The notes beneath the pieces are model-generated. The model ran no database searches. It was given only the letters and a program-made list of their open reading frames with translations, and had not been told where the DNA came from. A program made the translations under genes and the position numbers. Below are positions 9,804 through 20,741 of a stretch of 64,000 nucleotides of DNA, piece after piece (position 1 is the first letter of the stretch; the number at the start of each line of letters is the position of its first letter). Origin of the DNA: Semisulcospira habei (taxonomy: Eukaryota > Mollusca > Gastropoda > Semisulcospiridae); assembly GCA_036245525.1 (NCBI GenBank), contig BTPG01000008.1, positions 28,542,045-28,606,044 of the forward strand. Direction: 5' to 3'.

Positions 9804-10002
9804 AGTTCTGCAAAGCACGCTAATCAGTTTAGTCATATGTCAATTTTAATCTTTGAAAGAGGATGTAGTGTCGAGAAGGCTTTTAAATGAATGGTCGTTT
9901 TTAAGATGATCCATCATTGGGTTCATTCATGCGATTAATTAAAAAAAATTCAGGATATTAGTTGTCTTCTTTGCCGGCTGCATAAATAGTTTGCATAACT
10001 AT

Positions 10003-10197
10003 ATCAACCCCTTCACTGCCGAGAAAATGTGAACAGGCTCTATCTGCAAGCGACATAGATCCTCATGAGCCCCCGCGACTGCCAGGGCGCATGAGGGTCT
10101 ATACCTCTTGCTGAGACCAAGTTGTATCCACGTTTCTTGGTCGTTGAATGAACAAAGATTTCAGAAACAAAAATGTACGTGTTAGGGAAGGGGTTAT
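10003..10197 (+). mobile_element. Family A MITE, full length, TTAA ends mutated
   Basis: Starts TCAACCCCTTCACTGCCGAG and ends TTAGGGAAGGGGTTAT. It contains the hairpin (CATAGATCCTCATGAGCCCC / GCGCATGAGGGTCTATACC) and the right-half landmark GTTTCTTGGTCGTTGAATG. Confidence 0.8.
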
Positions 10198-10362
10198 TGA
10201 GGTGGCGGGGTAAGAAGCTTAAAGAGAAGAAGAACTGAGTCAGCAATATAATTGTATTGTTCCTGCTCAGCTCTCAGTTCTGCTCAGTTCTCTATAACTC
10301 TAAGGTAAACACCAAAGGTGGAGCCACAGACAGAAACACCGAGAGGGTTCAACATTATAGTG

Positions 10363-10576
10363 TTAACTCATTCAGCCCGACGGCCGTATTTCCCAAATTT
10401 TGGAGGCGTCATCTAATGACAATGCACCAGTAGCAGGTAATGGATCGACCATAATAATTCAAGGGCAGTGCCAGATTAGCTTGGCGCCGACAGGCGCCAA
10501 GCTAATCTGGCACTACCCTTGAATTATCATGGTTGACCCATCTCCTTCTGTAGTGCGTCAAGGCTGAATGGGTTAA
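10363..10576 (+). mobile_element. Family B TTAA-MITE, full length
   Basis: TTAA at 10363 and 10573. It starts TTAACTCATTCAGCCCGACG and ends GTCAAGGCTGAATGGGTTAA. The palindrome TCAAGGGCAGTGCCAGATTA / TAATCTGGCACTACCCTTGA meets at GCGCCGACAGGCGC. Length 214 bp, no ORF. Confidence 0.9.
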
Positions 10577-10696
10577 AATAGCCCTTCGTTTACCTTACCT
10601 GCCAAAATGGAAGCGCAGATTCCAGATGGCCAAACAATAGCAGTGTCAGACTGTCAGGGTGAACGATTTCACTTTGTAAAGTCCCTTATGCAGGAC

Positions 10697-10740
10697 CTTC
10701 CATTTGCAAGAGGCATAGATTCTCATGCGTCTCGCAGACG
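10697..10740. repeat. Family A half-hairpin
   Basis: TTTGCAAGAGGCATAGATTCTC is present with its CCTTCCA flank. The right arm is replaced by CGTCTCGCAGACGC. Confidence 0.55.
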
Positions 10741-11092
10741 CCTATTGCTGGTTTTGTTTACGCCTTTGCCCATCACACGGATGAAGTCGTTCTGTCTATA
10801 ACTGTGGTAAACAATGTCGGCTCAGCAGAGAGTAAACTGCCTTTCAGAATATTTTCACGGTAGTTAATAAAATGAAACTCTGTAGCACTAATTTAGTCTT
10901 GCCTTTTGATACCGTCGATACAGACTTTTTCACCCGGTTCAAGTAGTTACGAAGAAAAATCCTTCTGAGTTGCTGACCCAATTGTGTATCCATATGTGTT
11001 CCCTGGACTAAACATACTCTACACTACACGTAGCCCACAATATATTTGTTTGGACGAACAGGGTTCTTGTGCCCTGAATGAGTTAACTCTTT

Positions 11093-11153
11093 GTCTGTCG
11101 GTAGCAGCTTTCATGTCGCGATGATTCTGTTGTCTTTCTGAAACCTGAGTTAA
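11093..11153. mobile_element. Family D TTAA-MITE
   Basis: Starts TTAACTCTTTGTCTGTCGG at 11093 and ends at the TTAA of 11150-11153. The right inverted end is degraded. It shares that TTAA with the next family D copy. Confidence 0.6.
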
Positions 11154-11211
11154 CCCTTTGGCTGTCGGTAGCGGTTTTTGTCACTACAGCTACCGACAGC
11201 CACATGGTTAA
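11150..11211. mobile_element. Family D TTAA-MITE, near-perfect palindrome
   Basis: TTAACCCTTTGGCTGTCGGT and its inverted copy CTACCGACAGCCACATGGTTAA enclose a short TTTTTGTCACTACAG centre. Only about 62 bp, with TTAA on both sides. Confidence 0.8.
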
Positions 11212-11750
11212 CAAAGGTCAGAAAGACAATATGCCTCTCCTATTGACTTTCAGATCATCGCCGACCTCATCCGCAAGCCGGGCACCACACAGTCCGGATC
11301 GCCTCCGCCGCAGCAGAGGTGTGGAGAAAGGCAATGCCTGCTTTGGGCAGACTTGAAAGGACATGAGAAATCCATAGAAACCAGACCAACATTGGTACGA
11401 TATTAGTAGGATCTGTGGGAGACTTCTGATGGGTGTGGTGAAGCACGTATGGGCCTTTCCGAGGGCAAGAGATCCCATCGGCTTGACTGAACTGAAACCG
11501 GTGAGCTGAACCACTGAAAGAGTATCAGAGGCTACGGCGTAGCCACTATGACTCTTTGGCTGAACTGCACCGAGCTGAACTCCAGCGTACAGTCCGCATG
11601 ATTTCATTCAGTGTACTCGTCTCGCAAAACACACACCTGAGCTTAATCATTTCACATCATCGCCATTTTTCACACCCGATTAGTTCGGAATGCCTCATGT
11701 GGTTTGGCGTAAAACAGACAATTTCAGCGCCTCCTGGCAATTTTTTTTTT
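11212..11750. other. Unassigned sequence
   Basis: No recognisable gene. The ORFs at 11218-11607 (minus) and 11556-12049 (plus) lack known motifs and run into poly-T and G tracts. Confidence 0.4.
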
Positions 11751-11763
11751 TTTATCTGTTCGA

Positions 11764-11800
11764 GGGGGGGGGGGAGGGGGGGGGGCGGGGATGGCGTGGG
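11764..11800. repeat. G-rich tract
   Basis: Runs of G interrupted by A or C, next to a poly-T run. Confidence 0.85.
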
Positions 11801-11870
11801 GAGATCCACAGGTTGGAGAGAAAATGTGTTTCAGTATTTATCTTCTACCACTGTAGGAAAAAGTCTTTGG

Positions 11871-11937
11871 GTCCCACGACGGCCGCAGTGGGTCCGCGCA
11901 CTGTCGTGCGCGGGCCCACTGCAGCCGTCGTGGTACC
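11871..11937. repeat. Family H GC-rich palindrome
   Basis: Arms CACGACGGCCGCAGTGGGTC and GGCCCACTGCAGCCGTCGTG surround CGCGCACTGTCGTGCGCG. A close match to 2991-3058. Confidence 0.8.
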
Positions 11938-12242
11938 GGGGGTTAGTCACTGTACACTTGAAGTTTTTGCCAGAAGAAATATATATTCTGCATTTGATAC
12001 TGTGATACACATCGCGAAATCACATTTCTCTACACCAGCCGGCCTGTAGTTATATTACGATCTCTTGGTCTACGACGGCACACTTTGCTCACCTCTACTT
12101 GCATTTTACTAGTTCAGTCTGACTGGAGGGTTTTTGTGTGCCACTGTGTGTTTTTGTAATGTCCCGCTGGGGTTACGTATCTGAAATGTTCTGGGCCTCT
12201 CTCATTGCATCACGTAATCAGTCCCTCGTCCAGCCTAATCCG

Positions 12243-12311
12243 TCTGCAAGAGGCACAGATTCTCATGAGCCTCTGTAGAAGCAGGGGCTCATGAGAATCT
12301 GTGTCTTTTGG
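12243..12311. repeat. Family A hairpin, solo, with arm-shared variants
   Basis: TGCAAGAGGCACAGATTCTC pairs with GAGAATCTGTGTCTTTTGG. The variant CACAGATTCTC differs from the family consensus CATAGATCCTC and is matched in the opposite arm. Confidence 0.75.
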
Positions 12312-12868
12312 TGACCAAAGAGCTTTGCCTGTTTCACGAGTTGAGTTTTTCAGTATTCGGGCCATGTTACGCGAAGGACTTGTAATCACTCCATGTTTGG
12401 CACACGTCTCAGATAGACATGCTTACATGTGGTAAAGGGCAGCAGGAGACACTATGAGGATCTATACCTTCTGTCCGCCCTTATATACATCTGTGTTCCT
12501 GAGCTGGCGAGGGCATATTACGCTCAAATTCAGTCGGTGCCTGTTAATGTTCCATTTTCAAAATAAACTTACGATGGCAGACCCAGTAGGCTTCTGAAAT
12601 GACCAGTCTAAATTTGAACCCTGAAACACATTTTCCGTTTGAGAAACACAGATTTAAATTGCGAACAAGAGACAAGTTTCGCCACTCATGCCCGGGAGAG
12701 TCAGTATGAGGATTTTTGACTCAGCTCTCACTTGGATTCTCAAATGATCAGTCTAAATTTTAATTTTATTGCCGAGATATCTTCTCTTGGGCAAACGGCA
12801 CTGATTCAAATGTTCTCATCCCTTGCCATCGAAAGATACGTTTTTGTCATGATCGAGCGTCGCCAGTA

Positions 12869-12936
12869 CACAAGTTGTCTCCCTCTCTTCGCTACCCGAT
12901 CATCAAAGGTAGCAAATCGAGGGAGAAAACCAGTGT
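12869..12936. repeat. Family M palindrome
   Basis: ACAAGTTGTCTCCCTCTCTTC pairs imperfectly with GCAAATCGAGGGAGAAAACC. Similar elements lie at 21871-21937 and 46353-46422. A more decayed copy may lie at 12975-13025 (CACACTGGTTACTTCC / GGAGGATACCAGTCTG). Confidence 0.6.
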
Positions 12937-13280
12937 TTAACGGAAGAAGCTTTCAAGAGGAGCATGCAGATCTCACACTGGTTACTTCCTTCGATCCACT
13001 GCGCATGGGAGGATACCAGTCTGTGAACATCTATGACTTTTACAGGCTGGAGGATTTCAGCTGATGGTTCTGACGAATTTACGATGTCGGTAATGGCCGC
13101 TCTGCACATATTTGTTTATAGCTATTACTGCACTCACGGGGATATAGGTATGCAGGGCCTAGACATAAGCTGAAGTGTTACGAATTTCTCTGCGCTCACT
13201 CACGTGCACTCACTGATCCAAAGATCAAAGAGCGGCCGATTTCATTTCAAATGGCAATCAGTAAGTGAAAAATAAAACCA

Positions 13281-13501
13281 TTAACTCATTCAGCCCGACG
13301 CACGTATTTCCCAAATTTTGGAGGCGTCACTAATCTAATGAATATGCCGCACCTGTTGCATTTGAAGGATCGACCATGATAAATCAAGGATAGTGCCAGA
13401 TTAGCTTGGCGCCGACAGGCGCCAAGCTAATCTGGCACTACCCTTGAATTATCATGGTCGACCCATCTCCTGCTGTAGTGCGTCAGGGTTGAATGGATTA
13501 A
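13281..13501 (+). mobile_element. Family B TTAA-MITE, full length
   Basis: TTAA at 13281 and 13498. Starts TTAACTCATTCAGCCCGACG, ends CGTCAGGGTTGAATGGATTAA. The hairpin centre is GCGCCGACAGGCGC, as in 10363-10576. Confidence 0.9.
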
Positions 13502-13624
13502 AACGAATATGCCATTACAACTTTACTTTAGCAAGTGAAAAGAACACCCAAACTAGGACTGATCAAACGAAAGAGAGTTTGTCAATGCCTGCTCAGTTTT
13601 AACCACTTCACTTTCAGAAAACAA

Positions 13625-14910
13625 ACGTGAACACAATCCAAGTGCAGGAGACATGCCCCTTGTTGGACACCACTTTAGTTGTATCCGGCCAAGTTCATTG
13701 GACGGTAAGTTGCATCTGGCGTTGAACTAACAAAGGGTTTACGTGAACACAATCCAAGTGCATGAGACATGCCCCCTTTGTGGACACCACTTTAGTTGTA
13801 TCTGGTCAAGTTCATTGGACGGTAAGTTGCATCTGGCGTTGAACTAACAAAGGGTTTACGTGAACACAATCCAAGTGCATGAGACATGCCCCCTTTGTGG
13901 ACACCACTTTAGTTGTATCTGGTCAAGTTCATTGGACGGTAAGTTGCATCTGGCGTTGAACTAACAAAGGGTTTACGTGAACACAATCCAAGTGCATGAG
14001 ACATGCCCCCTTTGTGGACACCACTTTAGTTGTATCCGGCCAAGTTCATTGGACGGTAAGTTGCATCTGGCGTTGAACTAACAAAGGGTTTACGTGAACA
14101 CAATCCAAGTGCATGAGACATGCCCCCTTTGTGGACACCACTTTAGTTGTATCCGGCCAAGTTCATTGGACGGTAAGTTGCATCTGGCGTTGAACTAACA
14201 AAGGGTTTACGTGAACACAATCCAAGTGCATGAGACATGCCCCCTTTGTGGACACCACTTTAGTTGTATCCGGCCAAGTTCATTGGACGGTAAGTTGCAT
14301 CTGGCGTTGAACTAACAAAGGGTTTACGTGAACACAATCCAAGTGCATGAGACATGCCCCCTTTGTGGACACCACTTTAGTTGTATCCGGCCAAGTTCAT
14401 TGGACGGTAAGTTGCATCTGGCGTTGAACTAACAAAGGGTTTACGTGAACACAATCCAAGTGCATGAGACATGCCCCCTTTGTGGACACCACTTTAGTTG
14501 TATCCGGCCAAGTTCATTGGACGGTAAGTTGCATCTGGCGTTGAACTAACAAAGGGTTTACGTGAACACAATCCAAGTGCATGAGACATGCCCCCTTTGT
14601 GGACACCACTTTAGTTGTATCCGGCCAAGTTCATTGGACGGTAAGTTGCATCTGGCGTTGAACTAACAAAGGGTTTACGTGAACACAATCCAAGTGCAGG
14701 AGACATGCCCCCTTTGTGGACACCACTTTAGTTGTATCCGGCCAAGTTCATTGGACGGTAAGTTGTATCTGGCGTTGAACTAACAAAGGGTTTACGTGAA
14801 CACAATCCAAGTGCATGAGACATGCCCCCTTTGTGGACACCACTTTAGTTGTATCCGGCCAAGTTCATTGGACGGTAAGTTGCATCTGGCGTTGAACTAA
14901 CAAAGGGTTT
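13625..14910 (+). repeat. 117-bp tandem repeat, 11 units, from core-less family A
   Basis: The anchor ACGTGAACACAATCC recurs at 13625, 13741, 13858, 13975 and every 117 bp to 14794, with the array ending at 14910. The first unit is 116 bp and the other ten are 117 bp. Units differ at only a few sites (GCAGGAG/GCATGAG, ATCCGGCC/ATCTGGTC, TTGCATC/TTGTATC). Each unit has family A flank landmarks (AGTGCATGAGACAT, CACCACTTTAGTTGTATCC, CGTTGAACTAACAAAGG), but the hairpin that normally separates GAGACAT from GACAC is missing. No open frame crosses the array. Confidence 0.9.
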
Positions 14911-14959
14911 CAGAAAAAGAAAAACAAAAAATGCGACAACTGACAGTGACCATTGGCAG

Positions 14960-15166
14960 TTGACCCATTCAGCCCTGACAGCAGGAGATGGATCGACCAT
15001 GATAATTCAAGGGCAGTGCCAGATTAGCTTGGCGCCTGTCGGCGCCAAGCTAATCTGGCACTGCCCTTGAATTATCATGGTCGATCCATCTCCTGCAACT
15101 GGTGCATAGTCATTAGATGACGCCTCCAAAATTTAGCAAATACGGCCGTCGGGCTGAATGAGTTAA
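14960..15166 (-). mobile_element. Family B TTAA-MITE, inverted
   Basis: The left end reads TTGACCCATTCAGCCCTGAC (mutated TTAA) and the right end GTCGGGCTGAATGAGTTAA at 15163-15166. The hairpin is near perfect, with centre GCGCCTGTCGGCGC. Confidence 0.88.
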
Positions 15167-15212
15167 CCAATTTGTACAAAAAAGAACTTTTTTGCAACTT
15201 CTGGGGGCGCGG

Positions 15213-15234
15213 GGTGGGGGGGGGTGGAGGGGGG

Positions 15235-15282
<48 letters not shown>

Positions 15283-15304
15283 AGGCAGAGGAGGGGGGGG
15301 GGGG
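15213..15304. repeat. Poly-G and (GA)n microsatellite
   Basis: A G-rich stretch, then about 40 bp of GA repeats, then another G run. Confidence 0.95.
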
Positions 15305-15309
15305 ATTAT

Positions 15310-16129
15310 CTACGAAGGCTACAAAAGGAAGCTCTATATTCGCTCCACCAATGTGCCAAGCTAACGAGACACTACCCTTAATTTGAACTGCTGATCACGA
15401 CAGCGGATCATCAATTGCATTTAAATAAATGTGTTAACTCAATGAGCGACTTAGCTGACTGCTGCTGCCGCACGGTGGCGTAAACACGGCAGTGGGGACT
15501 AAACTCGACATTCTCGGTGTTTTAGTTGATCCCTGTTCGTCACATTATCATAATCTTGGGTCCTCGCGATATTCTACATGTCACGGGTAATGATGTCGTG
15601 GTCGGTTCACTGGCTTTCGTTTTCATATGGTATATCGCACAGTAGGATTAGTGGATGTGGTTACTATTGAACTGCGCTTAGCGTGTCCGGTTTCTATTGT
15701 TTTCTGTCATCCAACCCGAGTTTAGGAGCGATATACCTGCGCCCCTAACGTGAGCAGCGACACCGCACGGCAGGAGGAGAAGACAATTTCAGCTAAGTCG
15801 ACCATTGCTACGTTACATTCCGGATTGCCAGTTCTGGGGCCTTGTGTGGCAGCACTTTCAGCATTCTCACTCTGACTTTGGTGGGGTGGGAAACTGTGTT
15901 AGAACAGTCAGAGTCCGCAATAATCTCGTGAGGCCGAAGCTCACCAAAAAAAAAAAAAAATCACCTGCATATCCGCAACTAGTGTTTGAAGTTATTTCGG
16001 CGTAAACTTTAGACACTCCTCAGCCAGAAACCCACTTAATTACGGTTACCAGCCAACCTCTTACACTTGCAAGAGATGAGACTGAGTCACTTACTCTTAG
16101 GCCACAGGCGTAGGATGATGGCTCAGTGG
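15310..16129. other. Unassigned sequence
   Basis: No gene or repeat was recognised apart from an A run at about 15946-15960. Confidence 0.4.
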
Positions 16130-16340
16130 TTAACCTCGTTGGGTCTTAAATTCGAATTCCCAAAATGTTTTAGTTGTCCTCTAAAGACTGTATTACAATT
16201 TAGGAGGGAGATCGAACATGATAATTCACGGGTGGTGCCAGAATAGCTTGGCGCCTATGGGCGCGAAGCTATTCTAGCACCACCATTGAACTATAATGAT
16301 CGATCCATGTTTTCGTGGAATGTCGGGCTAAATGAGTTAA
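16130..16340 (+). mobile_element. Family C TTAA-MITE, diverged
   Basis: TTAA at 16130 and 16337. It contains TCCTCTAAAGACTGTATTAC, the hairpin (GGTGGTGCCAGAATAGCTT / AAGCTATTCTAGCACCACC) with centre GGCGCCTATGGGCGC, and the end GTCGGGCTAAATGAGTTAA. Confidence 0.75.
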
Positions 16341-16704
16341 TCGATCAACTCTATAATACAAGTGGCTTCGACTACCCGTGTTATGGATGAGGCCAGTCAG
16401 TTAAGCAACGACCATCCCCTGTCTGTGCGTTGGCCTATGTGTGTTACAGTAAACTTGACAAAACAAGGATTATAATATTATCAATCTCACTCTTAGTCAT
16501 TTCATGAAATTACTGCTTAACTCGATTTGATTAAAATCCTGATTCAAAATTGTATGTCTGATATCATTGTTTAAATCTGAAATTTTATTAAATACTTAAT
16601 GAAACAATAATTGAATTCATTAACATAGATTCCACGAAACACGGATATCTATGTTTCATGGCGAATATCCAGGTACCACACGCTCAGGCCAAAACCACCG
16701 TTTC

Positions 16705-16743
16705 ACTTCCGGGTCATGTAGTTATATTACATGACCCGGAAGT
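16705..16743. repeat. 16-bp-arm palindrome with ETS-like motifs
   Basis: ACTTCCGGGTCATGTA and its exact complement TACATGACCCGGAAGT flank a 7-base loop. Each arm holds an ETS-type CCGGAAGT motif. No second copy was seen in the window. Confidence 0.8.
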
Positions 16744-17056
16744 TAACTGCATGTGCAACAAAGTGATAGTATAGTTATTGCAGACTGAAGATCCGAACAT
16801 CGGAAGCCGAAGATATTTACAGCACATTGTGCTCCATGGACGGTTTTTGCCTCTAGTGATTTTGAGAATGCAAACGTTTGGCGTCGATGCCTTTTATTGT
16901 TATAACTTTACTGTAATCACACGCTCATCGGTATTCGAAAAAGTGCTAGCGTTTGCGCACCTGAACTCTCCTTTGAAATGTTTACTCCGTTTTTCATCAA
17001 AGCAACCTCCTAACTCGGTGAATGTGAGAATAGTATAAAGAGATAAGTATGTGCCG

Positions 17057-17127
17057 GCAAGAGGCATAGGTTCTCATGAGCCCCTGCGGCTGCAGGGGCT
17101 CATGAGAATATATATGCCTCTTGCAGG
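17057..17127. repeat. Family A hairpin, solo
   Basis: GCAAGAGGCATAGGTTCTC pairs with GAGAATATATATGCCTCTTGC. The centre GCCCCTGCGGCTGCAGGGGC is perfectly paired. Confidence 0.8.
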
Positions 17128-17295
17128 TCGTGGTACGGAGCTGACAGACTATACCTGTAAATAGGTTCTCGTATTTCTTTCTGTGTTTTGACTAGTTTTC
17201 ACTTGCCAAAAATACTTTAAGACTCTTGGCAACTACATTGCTCTACTTCTCTTTTTGTTTTGTTGGTGTGCAGTAATGTTGGCTGTCTTACAATG

Positions 17296-17480
17296 TTAAC
17301 CACTTCAGTAAATACGACCCAACTGCAAGTGACATAGAGTTTCATGAGCCACCGCAGTTGCGGGGCTCATGAGGATCTATGCCTCTTGTTGACACTACTT
17401 TGTAAGCATGTTTCTTGGACGACATGGGGTTTTTTTAAGCGTTGAATCAACAAATATTTCAGAACACAATCTGGGAATAT
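17296..17480 (+). mobile_element. Family A MITE, right terminus missing
   Basis: Starts TTAACCACTTCAGTAAA and contains the hairpin (AGAGTTTCATGAGCCACCGC / GCGGGGCTCATGAGGATC) and the landmarks GTTTCTTGGACGACATGG and GCGTTGAATCAACAAA. The right inverted end cannot be found after about 17480. Confidence 0.75.
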
Positions 17481-17483
17481 CTG

Positions 17484-17668
17484 TTTGTGTTGGTCCGAAA
17501 CAGAAGCGATTAGCAAGAATCCTCTCTTCTCAGTATCGCACGCTGGCAAAACATCATTCCTCGTCCGCTCTCTGAGTCTACCCTGAAATGAAGCCGGCAA
17601 GAGGCGTAGATCCTCATTAATCCCCGCAGACTGCGGGGACTCATTAGGATCTATGCCTCTTGTAGATG
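17484..17668 (+). repeat. Family A hairpin with the flank used in the 24-kb VNTR
   Basis: The left part (GCGATTAGCAAGAATCCTC, CACGCTGGCAAAACATC, TGAAATGAAGCCGGCAAGAGG) matches the repeat unit at 24.0-25.1 kb, without the TATTG run. The hairpin at 17594-17668 is intact here (CCTCATTAATCCCCGCAG / GCGGGGACTCATTAGG), with the TCATTAR variant on both arms. Confidence 0.75.
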
Positions 17669-17835
17669 GGTTGCGTTTTCTGAAGGAATGTCTAGACTTG
17701 GATGACCGGTTATCTTGGCACTTCAGTTCTGCAAACAGAAAGACAAGCAGTCCCCGATCTGTTGTCCGGGTGGCTCTATGGTATTGCTCGCCTGTCTTTC
17801 CACCAGAAGAACCGGCGAGGGCTTTGAAAAAATGA

Positions 17836-17915
17836 CTAACTCATTGGAGACGTGCCGCCTTCGGATACGCGGCATAAGCCGCGTATCCGGAGGCGGCACG
17901 TCTCGAATGAGGTAA
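17836..17915. mobile_element. Family E palindrome MITE
   Basis: Starts CTAACTCATTGGAGACGTG and ends CACGTCTCGAATGAGGTAA. The two halves pair over about 35 bp with a GCCGCCTTCGGATACGCGGC / GCCGCGTATCCGGAGGCGGC core. The terminal TTAA is mutated on both sides; the copy at 57309 keeps it. Confidence 0.8.
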
Positions 17916-18435
17916 AGATTCTGTGCAGTCCACACCTGATATAAACGCTGTCACCGCCACAGACTATGTATTTGAAATCATCGTGCATTCAACGCCAAAG
18001 ATCCCAAGCCGTCAAGAAAACATGAATACAAAGTGGTTCAGCAAAGCCAGAGAATGATATTGTGTGATACAGAGCAATTGATTTACAACATTTCAACTAT
18101 GAAGCGGCAAGTCTGCCTCTGCACTCCAAAGGAAGCTGCTGAATTCGTGCGTTAGATCTTGTAAATCAGCAAATAAAAATAAATACTGTAAATGCATGCC
18201 ATCTTTACAGCGATGCAATCAATATGTGCCACAGACTACGTGTTTTACAATCATTACATAGAAACTCCATCTCGTCATTTTATGACACAAATCTTGTGTT
18301 TCCTTCTTGCACTCAGGCTGCTTAACGGTGTACGTATGATGCTTAAATTGTCTGTAACCATTGTTAATTACAAAGGCACTAGATTTGTAAGGGGGCATTG
18401 CTGAAGAAACAAGTAGTACTCCCCCGGCACCTAAA

Positions 18436-18526
18436 TATACTGACAAGCAAAAGAAATGCGACATTATTGGACTACAGTGTTTCTGATGATTCCAAGAATG
18501 TCGCATATCTTTTGCTCTTCAGTATA
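18436..18526. mobile_element. Family F TA-flanked palindromic MITE
   Basis: TATACTGACAAGCAAAAGAA at the left and TTTTGCTCTTCAGTATA at the right are inverted repeats. The centre is shortened compared with 55641 and 58071. TA-flanked ends suggest a Tc1/mariner-type transposase. Confidence 0.7.
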
Positions 18527-18993
18527 TTATCAGCAACGCGCTCCTTGCCGCATACATGGGTGTTCGGCTGGATTCTCAACCCAACCGAACCAATAGCTGT
18601 TTCATCTTTATAGATGTTCGGAGCCGCTGTCAAGGAACGTAACTTGCTTAGGTTCTCTTTTCCTGTGCTCATTCTGCCAGGGGAGACCTGACAAGGACGA
18701 GACATTGTGTTACGGGCCAAAACATCCGACCATCGAGTGCTATGCTCAGCGCCTGTAGACATCAAAGTGGGTGTTAAAAGGGTCTATCTTTGGGTCCCAG
18801 TAGTACTTTGTAGGTCGTACTAGTATTTTGTAGGTAACAGGAAAGGGCACATGGGTCACTGAAGGCATCATCATAAAACACGTGTGTGGTGCAGTGTTTC
18901 TGTCAGTACCAGTATAACGAGATTTTTACGTTGGATTATAATTATATTAGTATACAGTTCGGCACACACCCATGTTAAACACTGTCAAGAAAC

Positions 18994-19130
18994 CTAACCC
19001 CACCACTGCCGAGAAAAAAATTAACATCACCCAAATGCAAGAGGCATAGATCCTCATGAGCCCCCGCAATTGCGAGGGCTCATGAGGATCTATGCCGCTT
19101 GCTGAAGCCACTTTGTATCCATGTTCCTTT
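18994..19130 (+). mobile_element. Family A MITE, 3'-truncated
   Basis: Starts CTAACCCCACCACTGCCGAG. The hairpin GCAAGAGGCATAGATCCTC / GAGGATCTATGCCGCTTGC surrounds GCAATTGC. The match stops after GTATCCATGTTCC. Confidence 0.75.
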
Positions 19131-19134
19131 AGCA

Positions 19135-20072
19135 GCTAGGCTGGGGATCCGCGTTTTCTAAGACTGTATCAGCCGTGGGAGATGAATCGGCCCAAAACAG
19201 TTCAAGGGACCTGGGTAGTGCCAGATACCATAACATTGGCAACTTTGTGAGGAGTATTATGTAAGACCAGACCAAAAAGGTGACTCCCAAGGGTGTCAAA
19301 TGCAAACGAAAAATAAAATAATCCCAGCAAAAACAGAAACGTGCTAAGAAAGGACAGTTACAACACAACTGTATTGTACTTGTCATTTGGAAGCTTGCTT
19401 CTTGTTTTGTTAGGTTTTCATTATAAAGACTGTTGCGTCTGTGGGAGATGGATCAACCATATAATGCGTTAGGTTTAGTGCCAGTCTAATATAGAACATT
19501 TCAAGACCACTTTTACACAGGAAACACTCCCACACCGTATGCCCTAGTCTTACCGCGCTAAGCTTCACTTCAGGGATATCATTGTGAACCTGCAAGTTCG
19601 CAAACTAGAGTGTGTGTGGTTGTTCACCAAAAAATACATTTTCCAAATTTGAATGAAAGCTCAGTTTCTACACGTAGAAAGGCCTCGCACAATCCGAAAA
19701 TATACTCATTTTCCTATTATGTATTTCGAAATAAGAAATTTAGATCGCGCAGAGTACGTAAGAGGTTTATATACCGAAATACTACAAGAATGCGACCAGC
19801 TAGTAACAAGGGAAACAACTGCATTGTAATGTAGATTTCGGTTTGTAGATACTGAGTTCAAAACAGTTTCGTTTTACACATTGTTGTTTCTAATGTTGCG
19901 ATTTAAATTTCATCCCTCGTATGTTGTTGTGCTAAATGGACATTTGCTACGAAATTTATTGTTGATCCAACTGTTTATTTGGCGTTATTGTGTACTATTT
20001 TTATAAATGCGTCGCTCCTGTTCAAAAGATGGCTTCGAGCTACAATCACTAGTCTCAGGCTTTGAAAGGTTC
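19135..20072. other. Degenerate MITE debris and unassigned sequence
   Basis: Scraps resembling family B (GTGGGAGATGAATCGGCC, GTAGTGCCAGATACC) and the dispersed block AGACCAGACCAAAAAGGTGAC are visible up to about 19500. Nothing else was recognised to 20072. Confidence 0.35.
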
Positions 20073-20254
20073 AATAAACATAGAAGTGGAGTATTCGTAT
20101 ACTATCATTTCTATACAGACCTCGTGGCTGACACTTCTGCAACTGTTTTATCCATAGTCACCTCAGGGTTCCGCGCTAGGTGACTATGGATCAAACAGTT
20201 GCAGAAGTGTCACGAAACGATAGTATACGCACGTTCCACCTCTATGCTTTATTG
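20073..20254. mobile_element. Family K long inverted repeat
   Basis: The outer arms CAATAAACATAGAAGTGGAG / CCACCTCTATGCTTTATTG, the middle ATACTATC / GATAGTAT and the inner arms GACACTTCTGCAACTGTTT / AAACAGTTGCAGAAGTGTC all pair, as do ATCCATAGTCACCT / AGGTGACTATGGAT. Total about 182 bp, single copy here. It looks like a palindromic MITE. Confidence 0.65.
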
Positions 20255-20530
20255 GCACGAGCAACCCTTGCCTTATCATGGAAAAACACATTGAGTCCAA
20301 AACAAAACATGCAAGTACACAACAAACAGCTTAAACGGATCCGATTATTGGCTTGCATTCTATTACTCCACTTTGTGGTAGGAAAATATGTAAGGGCGTA
20401 ACTAGTAAGCATAGACGTAAGCAATTTGCGCTTAGTTCTGGCACAATACCATTCGGTGGTCCACAGACAATATCGGTATTGGCACCTCGTGAAGGTTGCG
20501 TCACATCAGAGGACTTCCAGACGCCGTACA

Positions 20531-20741
20531 CTAACCCTTTCACTGCCGAGTAAAAGGTTAACGAGACACAATTGCAAGAGACATAGATCCTCAGGGACCC
20601 CCGCAATTGAGGGGGCTCATGAGGATCTATGCCTCTTATTGAAAGCACTTTGTATCCATGTTCCTTCGACGACATGGACTCTTTGGCTTTGAATCAACAA
20701 ACATTTCAAGGAACACAGTCTGCGCCCGCTGAAAGGGTTAA
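20531..20741 (+). mobile_element. Family A TTAA-MITE, full length
   Basis: Starts CTAACCCTTTCACTGCCGAG and ends CGCTGAAAGGGTTAA at 20738-20741. The hairpin (CATAGATCCTCAGGGACCCC / GGGGCTCATGAGGATCTATG) is followed by GTATCCATGTTCCTTCGACG and GAATCAACAAACATTTC. Confidence 0.85.

Noticed and set aside
11218..11607. 129-codon minus-strand ORF
   Set aside because: No motif recognised and no supporting context; left as unassigned.
12732..13064. 110-codon plus-strand ORF
   Set aside because: Overlaps family M palindromes and has no recognisable domain.
13625..14910. CRISPR-like regular repeat array
   Set aside because: Units are contiguous 117-bp copies with no unique spacers, in animal DNA. This is a VNTR.
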